Assembly (NCBI GenBank): GCA_016709765.1 | Contig: JADJMD010000006.1 | Location: 1-56,388 of the forward strand | Direction of reading: 5' to 3' | Length of the DNA stretch: 56,388 bases | From: Ignavibacteriales bacterium | GTDB taxonomy: Bacteria; Bacteroidota; Ignavibacteria; Ignavibacteriales; Ignavibacteriaceae | Shown here: piece by piece, positions 47,073-56,165 of the stretch | How positions within the stretch are numbered: the first letter of the stretch is position 1 | Layout: each line of letters begins with the position of its first letter | The notes under the pieces: model-generated | Told to the model about the DNA's origin: nothing | Seen by the model: the letters and a program-made list of their open reading frames with translations, nothing else | The model's database searches: none | Position numbers and translations under genes: made by a program

Positions 47073-48982
47073 TATTTGTAACTCCTAATTGCCTGTTTAA
47101 CATATTCATACTTCAGTTCTTCTTTGTGAAGATTCCATTTATTCTCGCCTGCAAACTCCCACGCAGCAACGTAAGAATAATTTTCATCATCACGTTTAGC
47201 TTCGCCGTCTTCAAATTGATATTCTTCACGGAAATGTCCGCCGCAAGATTCTTTTCGATCAAGTGCATCAAGTGCCATAAGTTCGCCAAGCTCAAAATAA
47301 TCAACTAATCTACCAGCCCGCTCTAACGTTTGATTTACATCATCACCACTACCAGGAATAGTAACATTTTTCCAGAATTCTTCTTTTACTTTTCTTATTT
47401 CTTCGATTGTTTTTTTCAAACCAGCTTCATTTCTTCCCATACCAACATTATCCCACATAATTCTACCAAGCTGTTTATGTAAATCATCAACAGTTCGATT
47501 TCCTTTTATGGAAAGAAGTTTGTTTGTTAAATCTGTTACTTCTTTAGCAACTTTTTCAAATTCAGGATGATCAGTTTTTACTAAAGTTGGTTTATCGCCG
47601 GCAAGATAATTTCCCATTGTGTAAGGAATAACAAAATAACCATCTGCCAAGCCTTGCATAAGTGCAGATGCACCCAAACGGTTTGCACCGTGATCTGAGA
47701 AGTTTGCTTCTCCAAGTACAAATAATCCGGGAACATTACTCATTAAATTATAATCTACCCACAATCCGCCCATTGTATAATGCGGCGCGGGATAAATCAT
47801 CATTGGAGATTTGTATGGATTTTCTCCTGTAATTGTTTCATAGATCTCAAACAAATTACCATAACGTTCTTCAATTACTTTTTGTCCCAAACGATTTATT
47901 GCATCCTTAAAATCAAGGTAAACAGCCTCACCGCCTTTTACACCTCTTCCTTCATCACAAACTTCTTTTGCTGCACGTGATGAAATATCTCTTGGAGCTA
48001 AATTTCCAAACGAAGGATATTTTCTTTCAAGATAATAATCTCTTTCGTCTTCAGGAATATCAGAAGGATTTCTCATATCCCCTTTTTTCTTTGATACCCA
48101 AACTCTTCCATCATTACGTAAAGATTCACTCATCAATGTAAGTTTAGATTGTGATTCGCCGTGTAATGGTAAACAGGTTGGATGGATTTGTGTAAAACAA
48201 GGATTTGCAAAATAAGCTCCGCGTTTATGTGCACGCCAGATTGCAGTTGCGTTACAGTTCATTGCATTTGTTGATAAGAAAAACACGTTTGAGTATCCAC
48301 CGGTTGCAAGTACAACTGCGTGTGCGGAATATTTTTCAATCTCGCCAGTTAATAAATTTCTTACAACAATTCCTTTGGCAGCGCCATCAACAACCACAAC
48401 ATCAAGCATTTCTCTTCTTAAATACAATTTAACAGAACCTTTATCAACTTGTCTGTTTAAAGCACTAACTGCACCAAGTAACAATTGTTGACCCGTTTGG
48501 CCTCTTGCATAAAAAGTTCTGGAAACCTGCGCACCTCCGAATGAACGGTTATCAAGTAATCCACCGTAATCTCTAGCAAATGGAACACCTTGAGCAACAC
48601 ATTGATCAATAATGTTTCCGCTTACTTCTGCAAGACGATGAACATTTGCTTCACGTGCACGAAAATCTCCGCCCTTAACCGTATCATAAAATAATCTATA
48701 GGTTGAGTCACCATCATTTTGATAATTCTTGGAAGCATTTATTCCACCTTGAGCAGCAATACTGTGTGCTCTTCTTGCACTATCGTGAAAAGTAAACGCC
48801 TTAACATTATATCCAAGCTCGCCAAGTGAAGCTGCGGCTGAAGCACCAGCTAAACCTGTTCCAACAACAATTATATCAAATTTTCTTTTGTTAGCAGGAT
48901 TAACCAGTTTCATGTTGAATTTATGGTTAGTCCATTTTTCTGAAATATTTCCTTGGGGAATTTTTGAATCTAGCTTTGCCAT
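47072..48982 (-). CDS. sdhA: Succinate dehydrogenase/fumarate reductase flavoprotein subunit
   Basis: The 636-residue catalytic subunit of complex II. Visible are the FAD dinucleotide fold VVGTGLAGASAAASLGELG, the covalent-FAD His motif HSIAAQGGINA, THPTCLP-like substrate-site QIHPTCLP, and the C-terminal SCGGHFREEYQFEDGEAKRDDENYSYV. Interconverts succinate and fumarate at the cytoplasmic membrane face. The long form, together with the single cytochrome b subunit, is that of the type-B complexes of Bacteroides and Chlorobi relatives, which may run in either direction. Overlaps sdhC and sdhB by one base each. Confidence 0.96.
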   Translation of the reverse strand: MAKLDSKIPQGNISEKWTNHKFNMKLVNPANKRKFDIIVVGTGLAGASAAASLGELGYNVKAFTFHDSARRAHSIAAQGGINASKNYQNDGDSTYRLFYDTVKGGDFRAREANVHRLAEVSGNIIDQCVAQGVPFARDYGGLLDNRSFGGAQVSRTFYARGQTGQQLLLGAVSALNRQVDKGSVKLYLRREMLDVVVVDGAAKGIVVRNLLTGEIEKYSAHAVVLATGGYSNVFFLSTNAMNCNATAIWRAHKRGAYFANPCFTQIHPTCLPLHGESQSKLTLMSESLRNDGRVWVSKKKGDMRNPSDIPEDERDYYLERKYPSFGNLAPRDISSRAAKEVCDEGRGVKGGEAVYLDFKDAINRLGQKVIEERYGNLFEIYETITGENPYKSPMMIYPAPHYTMGGLWVDYNLMSNVPGLFVLGEANFSDHGANRLGASALMQGLADGYFVIPYTMGNYLAGDKPTLVKTDHPEFEKVAKEVTDLTNKLLSIKGNRTVDDLHKQLGRIMWDNVGMGRNEAGLKKTIEEIRKVKEEFWKNVTIPGSGDDVNQTLERAGRLVDYFELGELMALDALDRKESCGGHFREEYQFEDGEAKRDDENYSYVAAWEFAGENKWNLHKEELKYEYVKQAIRSYK

Positions 48983-49653
48983 TAGTTACCTCCTCCTAAT
49001 AAAAAATAAAGTGGCATTGAGGCAAATCCTAAAGCCATAATAATTGCATAAACAGTTCCAAGTTTTTTAATTATTGGAAAATATTTTATGTGATTCCAAC
49101 CAAAAGTTTGGAATGCACTTTGGAAGCCATGGTTAAGATGAAATCCTAAAAGTAAAACTGCGATTATGTAAAGAATAGCATACCACCAAATATTAAAAAA
49201 GTAAACAACAACATCGTAATATTGATGGTGAGTTGCATAACCTAATGGATCGTAAATGTTAAATCTCCAAAAAAATGTTCCTAAATGCAGCACAAGAAAA
49301 ATGAAAACTATTGAACCCGTAACGAACATTGTTCGGGAAAATAATGTACTGTTTTCTGAAGAGCCATTTACCTTGTACGTAACTCCGCGTGCTTTTTTAT
49401 TTTCGATCCACAATCTAACTCCGTTAAATATGTGCAGAACAAAAACTGCAAGCAGAACAACCTCAATAACTCGAATCAACGGTTTGATTGTATCGAGTGC
49501 TGATACATAGGCATTAAAAGCACTTGGCCCAAAGAACAAAGTTATATTTCCAATCAAATGAACGATTAAAAATATTAGCAGAAAACTCCCTGTAACAGCC
49601 ATCATAAATTTTTTGCCGATAGAAGAGTTTAAGAATTTTAAAAACCAGCCCAT
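48982..49653 (-). CDS. sdhC: Succinate dehydrogenase cytochrome b subunit, type B
   Basis: A 223-residue membrane anchor of the b558 family (TIGR02046-type) with five membrane segments and conserved haem-ligand His residues (for example LLIFLIVHLIGNIT, VLHIFNGVRLW, FLVLHLGTFFW, LLGFHLNHGFQSAF). Such subunits bind two haems and replace the SdhC/SdhD pair of type C enzymes. It is the first gene of sdhCAB, with a purine-rich AAAAGGAGCT SD site before the ATG. The upstream 260 bases to the riboswitch hold no gene and are AT-rich. Confidence 0.93.
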   Translation of the reverse strand: MGWFLKFLNSSIGKKFMMAVTGSFLLIFLIVHLIGNITLFFGPSAFNAYVSALDTIKPLIRVIEVVLLAVFVLHIFNGVRLWIENKKARGVTYKVNGSSENSTLFSRTMFVTGSIVFIFLVLHLGTFFWRFNIYDPLGYATHHQYYDVVVYFFNIWWYAILYIIAVLLLGFHLNHGFQSAFQTFGWNHIKYFPIIKKLGTVYAIIMALGFASMPLYFLLGGGN

Positions 49654-49913
49654 TAAAAGCTCCTTTTAATTGAAGAATGATTTATAGCTGATGTGAAATT
49701 AAAGTTTAAATTTTGAAATGTGTGTGAACAAACGGGTGAATAAGATTTTAGGATTTTAATCAGAAACATCTGCGAATAAATAAAATTGATAATTAACAAT
49801 AAATCTTACATGCAACTTAGAAAAAAAGTTATAGGTGGAAAGTAAATCCATAATTTTTTTTTAAGATTGTTTGAGGTAAAAATATTAAACTTATTTTAGG
49901 CATAGTTCTTTGA

Positions 49914-50210
49914 ATCAATTTACGGTGTCCCAATCCCCAGTTAAACGGGATAATGGGAAATTATAGGGAAGTATGGTGAGATGTATTTTGTCATCCTAAA
50001 CCTGACTGCCGTAAGGCAGGCTCGTTTCTGTATCTAAGATTCCGAAACAAGTTCAGAATGACTAATTACAAATCAATTCCGTCGCTGTCGCGCAACTGTG
50101 AATAGCAACTTTGTTGCAATGTTAAATTTTAGATCTTAAATGATCAATGAATCTCATTTAACACTTAACATTGAGCATTTTGTTAGAAGCCAGGAGACCT
50201 GCCGTAGATA
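49914..50210 (+). promoter_or_regulatory. Cobalamin riboswitch, interrupted by a palindromic repeat
   Basis: Conserved aptamer pieces in order: TACGGTGTCCC (49921-49931), TTAAACGGGATAATGGGAA (49941-49959), TAGGGAAGTATGGTGAG (49964-49980), GTCGCTGTCGCGCAACTGTGA (50081-50101) and the B12 box GAAGCCAGGAGACCTGCC (50186-50203). The GGTG and the following TCC half of stem P5 are normally only a few bases apart; here they are separated by the repeat at 49982-50070. A second stem, AATGTTAA with TTAACATT (50118-50172), extends the variable P6-P11 region. It precedes the BtuB-like receptor gene by 124 bases, so adenosylcobalamin would repress that receptor and probably the DUF6580-like gene. Confidence 0.8.
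49982..50070. repeat. Palindromic intergenic repeat inside the riboswitch
   Basis: An 89-base imperfect palindrome: TGTATTTTGTCATCCTAAAC at the left pairs with GTTCAGAATGACTAATTACA at the right, and a small hairpin CTGCCGTAAGGCAG lies inside. It resembles the GTCATT...AATGAC element at 28434-28519 and the partial copy near 56070. It sits between GGTGAGA and AATTCC of the cobalamin aptamer. Confidence 0.75.
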
Positions 50211-50333
50211 ATAATTAATCAACCTTCGCGCAAAAGGTAAGGTTTACGATGGTCTCTTAAAATCTCCATTCGTTTTATCTAAACTTTTTAATCCGCGAAG
50301 TTACTTTTAACATTTTTATATGGAGTAACTTCA

Positions 50334-52281
50334 ATGCACAAAACAATATTTCTCTTTGCTCTTTTTCTTTTCAGTTTTCATCAAACTTTTCCTCAAGAAT
50401 CTATTATTCAAAAAACCGATACGGCTGGATATTATAAACTTAGTGAAGTAGTAGTTTCTGCAACAAAAACTAATGCTAACACATTGCAGCTTGCGAACTC
50501 AATTTCTGTAATTGATGCTGAACAAATTATAAACAGCAACTCAAACAATGTATTTGATGTACTAAGAAACGAAACCGGCATCAGTTTTACAAGACAAGGC
50601 GGTAATGGAACATTATCAAATATTTACATTCGCGGTTCAAACTCATCGCACACTTTGGTTTTGATTGATGGCGTGGAAGTTAATCTTACTAATGACCCTT
50701 CAGGTGTTTATGATTTTTCCGCATTACCTGTTGATAATATTGAACGGATCGAGGTCTTACGCGGTCCGCAATCAACACTTTACGGATCTGATGCACTTGC
50801 TGGAGTAATCAATATCATTACAAAAAAAGGCGATGGTTCTCCAAAATTCTCTTTACTGACAGAAGGCGGCAGTTACAATACTTATAAAGGAGTAATTGGA
50901 TTAAATGGATCAACTCATAAATTGAAATATTCCCTTGCACTGAGCAGAACAGGCAGCGATGGATTTTCTGCAGCCTCGGAAAAATATGGCAATACTGAAA
51001 AAGATGGTTATACTTTTAATAATTTTACTTCTGTTTTGGGATATGATTTTAGTGAAAATGCAGAGATAAATCTCTACACAAGATTTTTAAAATCAGAATC
51101 TGATAATGATCAAATTGGCGGAATGTTTGGTGATGACCCAACATATAAAACGAAGCAAGAAGAATTATCTGCTCGCGGGGAAGGAAAAATAAAATTATTA
51201 AATGGTGATTGGAAACAGAAACTTGGCTTAACTTTTATTAGAAATGTTAGGAAAAATTCTTTTGATACTTCATCTACCAGCGCTTATTATTCTAATGCTT
51301 TATATGATGGAAGAAGATATAAAATTGATTGGCAAAATGATTTTCAACTCAATAAAGCAAATCTTTTAACAGCCGGAATTGAATTTGAAATTGAAGAATC
51401 AGCTTCAGAATACTACTCATTCAATTATATTTTGCTTCCGGATTATGCAAGTGTTATTCAAAAAAGATGCTAATACAATTAGTGCATTTTTACAGGATCA
51501 AATAAAATTTGAGGAAAGTTTTTTTATAACTCTGGGTACGAGAATAGATCACCACAATAAATTCGGTTCTCAATTTACTTACAGAATTGCACCTTCATAT
51601 ATGCTTTGGGAAACGGGCACAAAATTTAAAGCAACAATTGGAACTGGTTTTAAAGCCCCATCATTATACTATTTGTATGACCCTGCTTATGGAAATGAAA
51701 ATTTAAATCCTGAAGAAAGTTTTGGTTGGGATTTTGGTATTGAGCAATTTTATTCAAACAAAATTTTTCTCTGGGAACAACTTTTTCTATAATAAGTTTA
51801 GTGATATGTTTGGCTTTGATTATACAACTTTTAAAACTATTAATATTAAACAAGCGGTAACAAAAGGGTTTGAATTATTTCTACAAGCAGAGCCACTAGA
51901 TGACTTGAGGCTAAAAGCCAACTATACTTTTACTGATGCACGAGATGTTAGTCCAAACTCTTCAGATTTTGATACTAAGTTGCTACGCCGTCCAAGAAAT
52001 AAAGTCGGATTGTTTGCAAGTTATTCATTTGTTCCAAAGACAAATGTTAATGCAGAAGTTATTTGGGTTGGACCAAGAGAGGATATTGATTTTCCACATA
52101 TCTGAGAACGGAGCTTAAAGGATATGTCCTTCTTAATTTAGCTGCCCACTATGATGTTTTTGATTTCTTAAGAATAAATGTCCGGGTCGAAAATCTTTTA
52201 AATACTGATTATGAAGAGGTATTTGGTTACGCCACTCCGGGTTTATCGTTTTATGGCGGAATTAAGTTGAGTATAGAGTAA
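50334..52281 (+). CDS. btuB: TonB-dependent outer membrane receptor, BtuB-like
   Basis: A TonB-dependent receptor of about 648 residues for vitamin B12 or a related corrinoid. Signal peptide MHKTIFLFALFLFSFHQTFPQ, then a TonB box-like EVVVSATKTNAN, plug domain (NVFDVLRNETGISF, GGNGTLSNIYIRGSNSSHTLVLIDGVEVN, VDNIERIEVLRGPQSTLYGSDALAGVINIITK) and a 22-strand barrel ending in YATPGLSFYGGIKLSIE. The substrate is inferred from the BtuB-like plug motif and the riboswitch upstream. Three frame breaks occur: six A at 51460-51465 (five restore SVIQKDANTISAF), near 51766-51772 and near 52096. Residues on both sides of each break fit the family. Confidence 0.9.
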
Positions 52282-52403
52282 AAATTATGTAAAAAGATTT
52301 TTTTTGAATTTTTAATTTTGACTTTTGAATTATTTAACCTTTATCTTTGAACTAATTATAAACAGAAATATTTTTTATAAGATTTTAATTGAAAGGAAAC
52401 ACG

Positions 52404-52936
52404 ATGACTGATCAAATGAAGAAAATTACGCCAAACTTTTGGGTAGTTGCTCTGATGGTTTTTGCAGCAGCTTTTGTAAGATTACTTCCACATCCACCAA
52501 ACTTTGCACCAATAGCTGCGATGGCTTTATTTGGCGGTGCGTATTTTAGCAAAAAATCTTTTGCGTTTGCAATTCCACTTATTGCAATATTTTTAACAGA
52601 CTTGATAATTGGAATTTATTCCTACGCTTGGATTGTATATATAAGCTTTGCTTTAATTGTTGTACTAGGAATTTTTATGTTGAAAAGTGAGTGTAAAAAA
52701 TTAATATTCGCTTCAGTAACAGCTTCAATTAGCTTCTTTGTAATTACAAACTTTGGAGTTTGGGCACTCGGAACATTGTATCCCAAAACTCCCGCAGGAT
52801 TAATGGCAAGCTACACAGCAGCAATTCCGTTTTTCCAAAATTCTTTAATTGGAGATTTATTTTTGTTGGAGTGATGTTTGGAGTTTATGAGTTAATAAAA
52901 CATAAAGTTCCAGCGCTTGCAAAAGTAAAAGCTTGA
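52404..52936 (+). CDS. DUF6580-like integral membrane protein, candidate B12/cobalt uptake component
   Basis: About 177 residues with five or six membrane segments. It matches the DUF6580 pattern as I remember it: AFVRLLPHPPNFAPIAAMALFGGAYF near the N-terminus, IFLTDLIIGIYSYAWIVYISFALIV, and FVITNFGVWALGTLYPKTPAG. Such proteins have the look of ECF S-components and often sit downstream of B12-regulated receptors. The ATG at 52404 with AAAGGAAA before it is the start. One base is missing in the T5 run at 52860-52864; six restore GDLFFVGVMFGVYELIKHK. It lies 122 bases after btuB, same strand, no terminator between. Function in corrinoid or cobalt uptake is inference. Confidence 0.75.
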
Positions 52937-52951
52937 CCTCACCCTTTGTTT

Positions 52952-52974
52952 CCCTCTCCTTGGCAAGGAGAGGG
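52952..52974. repeat. Strong hairpin, CCCTCTCC palindrome
   Basis: CCCTCTCCTTG pairs perfectly with CAAGGAGAGGG around one G, 15 bases after the DUF6580 stop. There is no T run on the plus strand. It may stop transcription or belong to a dispersed CCCTCTCC...GGAGAGGG element common in intergenic DNA of this kind of bacteria. Confidence 0.65.
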
Positions 52975-53021
52975 ATTAAACTGATTCAGAAATGAATCGG
53001 GTTTTGTTTTAAACTTAATAA

Positions 53022-53922
53022 TTACTTCAGCAACAACATTTTTTTACTGTTAGTATACCCATTTACGTGCAAAGTGTAAATGTAAATACCGCTTAGTAAG
53101 TTTGCTGCCTTAAATTCAATTGAATATTCTCCAGCAGCTTTTGTTTCATTTACTAACTCTGCGACTTCACTTCCTAAAATATCAATCACCTTTATTTTAA
53201 CTAAACCCTCATCTTTCAATATATAGTTAATAATTGTACTTGGATTGAAAGGGTTAGGATAGTTTTGTTAAAGAACTATTTTTCAGGAACTATTTCTTGC
53301 TTTTCATTCACCGAAACTATTGTGTCATATTGTATCCCATCTATTATAGCTCCCTGTAAAATCCAATAACTCCATTAATAATGTCGTTCCTCAATAAGAC
53401 CAATACCTTTAGCAAGTCTTGCACCATAAAACCAAATTGTATCTCCATCCGCAGTTCCTCCATAGTCAAATTCCATAACATCACGGGGCTGACCAAATAT
53501 GTTCATTATTCTTATTCGGTTAAAACGAACAAATTGTTCAAGATATAACCCATCACAAATTTTCCAAATAGTATTATCAGTTTCATTTAGATGGAAAATA
53601 CTGGCCTCATAAGGTGTATTTCCACCACAAGTATCACCCCAAAATGGTCCGCCATATCTTGCTATAACTCTTAATAAAGAATCAATCCTTTTAGGTACGA
53701 TAGATGAAATATTATATAAATTCACCAAACTATAATAATAATATCCATCTATGACTGTATCTCCAATAATTTTTCTGTAGAAATAGCATTACTTTCATTT
53801 CTATATTGCCATAAGTTGCCAATCTTTAAAGGAAAAAATCTTTTTTGTAGTATCAATTTGGGGATAAATAAGTGATGTTATCATTAAAGCAAAAGAAGAT
53901 AAATAATTATCCAAACTCTCAT
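53022..53922 (-). CDS. Small exported protein with T9SS sorting domain, frame-broken
   Basis: The minus strand from 53922 starts MRVWIIIYLLLL, the beginning of a signal peptide, and continues after indels through a segment of 117 residues (SSIVPKRIDSLLRVIARYGGPFWGDTCGG ... FGQPRDVMEFDYGGTADGDTIWFYGARLAKGI) to QNYPNPFNPSTIINYIL and a sorting domain ending SGIYIYTLHVNGY and SKKMLLLK. I recognise only the sorting domain. Length about 300 residues, short for a T9SS cargo. At least three indels break it (near 53270, 53375 and 53775-53880). Confidence 0.7.
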
Positions 53923-54032
53923 TACAATCTCTTTAAAATTTAATGTCAACTAAAGAATATTTAAATGTTAAAATCAAGTAATCGACAAAACAAAAGAATT
54001 ACAACAATTTTCTAAATACTAAATACTAAAAT

Positions 54033-55083
54033 TTATTTCTTCCTCTTCCCTCTTTGATAAGCAAGCATAACAATTTTCTTAAGCGCCATTCCGTAAGACA
54101 ACCCACCATAACTTGCAGAGCGCATAAATCCTGCGCCTTCTGTTAAATCAGGATTTGGATTTACTTCCAGTACAAAAACTTCTTCATCACTGTTTACACG
54201 CATATCAACACGGGCATAATCCCGTGTGCCCATAACTTTAAATGCTTTAAGCGCAGTTTCTTTTAGTTTATTTTCCAATCTCATAGGAATTTTTGCAGGA
54301 CAAATCGGAATTGTTTTATGATATGATTCGTGGTGCGGATCCCACTTAGCCTGGTAACTAACAATATTATGAAGATGATCAGGCATTTTACTAAAATCAA
54401 TTTCACTAATTGGTAAAACTTTTGGTCTTAAATCGCCCATAACAGAAACATTAAACTCTCGTCCTTCAACAAATTCTTCCACCAAAGCAGGCTGAACAAA
54501 ATATTTAAAACATAGTCCAATCTTTTAAGAGCTTCCTTGTTGTACACAATAGATTCATTTTCGATACCAACGCTTGCATCCTCAAAAGCAGGTTTAACTA
54601 TTACAGGAAATTTTGGATTAAGATTCATCTCGTCTGGCATTTCTTTAAAAAGTTGGTATTTGGCAGTATTAATTCCATTATAGTTAAGCAACTTTTTTGT
54701 AAGAAATTTATTTTGGCAATTTGCAAGAGTTAAAGTTGGGGCTCCTATATGCAACACCTAATAATTCATAAAGCCCAACCATATTCATTTCCAAACGCGG
54801 TCTATCTTTATAAATCTCAACAAAATTAAAGATTACGTCAGGTTTGCTTTTTTAATTTCATTTAATAAAAGATGAATATCATCCTTAAGATTTAATGTGT
54901 GAGCATCAAAACCAAGCTTTTTAAGCCTTTTTGTCATAATCTCAAACTCTTCCATTGGAGTAAGTTCATCAACTTCAAAATAAGGTATAAAATCAAGCTC
55001 AGGAGTTGGTTTAATCGTTTTGTGGTAAAACTCGGCGTGTGCCTCATTATAGAGTACTAAAACTTTTAATTTTTTTCTTTCAT
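54033..55083 (-). CDS. ATP-grasp ligase, D-alanine--D-alanine ligase-like
   Basis: An ATP-grasp protein of about 350 residues. The N-terminal region reads MKEKKLKVLVLYNEAHAEFYHK, then the central part AYIGAPTLTLANCQNKFLTKKLLNYNGI and FPVIVKPAFEDASVGIENES (ATP-lysine motif), VEEFVEGREFNVSVMGD, and the C-terminal metal-binding ARVDMRVNSDEEVFVLEVNPNPDLTEGAGF. The EVNPNPDLTEG end differs from the EVNTLPGMT of true Ddl enzymes, so it may join other amino acids or peptides. Three frame breaks occur (near 54480-54510, 54755 and 54850). It is divergent, 82 bases away, from the C39-like peptidase gene, which suggests a functional pair. Confidence 0.8.
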
Positions 55084-55165
55084 ATTTAAAAAATACCCAA
55101 AATCACTTGTAAAAAAAACTTCATTTGATAATGTTTACACTGTTTCAAAATCAATAAAAGATAAA

Positions 55166-56039
55166 ATGAGTTTTTACCCACAACCTTATAAATATCAATG
55201 CGGACCATTCGCACTTAAATATGCACTTGTAATGTTAGGAAGATTTGAAAGTGAAAATCAAATTGGAATTAAAGCAGGAAGTACATGGTGGTATGGTACT
55301 GATGAAATCGGTTTAGCAAAGCAGCCAAAATTTTATAATTGCAAGATGAAATATTTCGAAGGAAAACCAGATGATGCAATTAAGGCTTTGGTTGAACAAT
55401 TAAAGAAAGGTTACCCCTGTGTTCTTAGTGTTGATAATTGGGAACACTGGTTAACTGTTGTAAACTATCAACAAAGAAAATTTATTGTAACCGATAGCTC
55501 GCTTGATAAAGTTGTAACCATTTACACCAAACCAACTCTTAAAAAGATGGAAATATTTTGAGGAAGAGGATGAGGAAATTAGTTATGATGGTTATGCAAT
55601 AATTCCACAATATAAGGTTACTACAAAGGCAAAGTTTACTTTGGAGCAGGCAAGATTTGTTATGGATACTGCAACCAAAACTTGCAAATAAATGGGATAC
55701 TTATTTTAACGATATGATTGCTATCTGCCATCCAAGGCACGCAAATGCAACTCATTTAATCTCTTTCAGAGATTTTTTAAGGAGATTTGAAAAGGTATTA
55801 GTAACACAAGTTGCTAATTGGCACGGCTCACCAAATCACAGAGGTTAAAAGATGTTAAAGAAACTTTCCGGTTTGATAGCGGACGTGGCGGCAGTCTTGT
55901 TATTCACGCAGATGAACAGAAAAAGCTTTGATCGATCTTGTACTGTTTAGTGATGTATGCATCTTGGCAAATATACCTGGGATGGATGAAATATACTAGT
56001 TCAATTCATGTTTTGGAAAATGTTATTTCAGAGGAATAA
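55166..56039 (+). CDS. C39-like papain-fold cysteine peptidase, frame-broken
   Basis: About 290 residues. The first 131 are intact: QCGPFALKYALVMLG carries the nucleophile Cys (C12) in the C39-type QxxxxxCGP context, NWEHWLTVVNYQ holds the His, and IVTDSS the Asp. No signal peptide. A second part, rebuilt from frames near 55555 and 55670 (KYFEEEDEEISYDGYAIIPQYKVTTKAKFTLEQARFVM, WDTYFNDMIAICHPRHANATHLISFRDFLRRFEKVL, FDSGRGGSLVIHADEQKKALIDLVLF), continues to SSIHVLENVISEE. The second part is not recognised. A soluble C39-like peptidase or transglutaminase-type amide hydrolase is the best guess. Four or more indels. Divergent from the ATP-grasp gene. Confidence 0.7.
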
Positions 56040-56069
56040 CTTGACTGAGAATGCTGTCAATAAATAATT

Positions 56070-56120
56070 CAGATTTCTCCCTCCTGCCTACCGCAGAGTA
56101 AGGTCGCGATCAGAAATGAC
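56070..56120. repeat. Partial copy of the GTCATT palindromic repeat family
   Basis: CAGATTTCTC at the left and GATCAGAAATGAC at the right match the right half of the element at 28434-28519, with an inserted CTCCTGCCTACCGCAGAGTAAGG. The left GTCATTTC arm is missing. Non-coding. Confidence 0.55.
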
Positions 56121-56165
56121 TACCCAATATTCTTTTTATTATTACTAGCTTGATGGGTCTCCATT

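Noticed and set aside
47113..47304. Small ORF inside sdhA
   Set aside because: Different-frame shadow of the intact sdhA reading.
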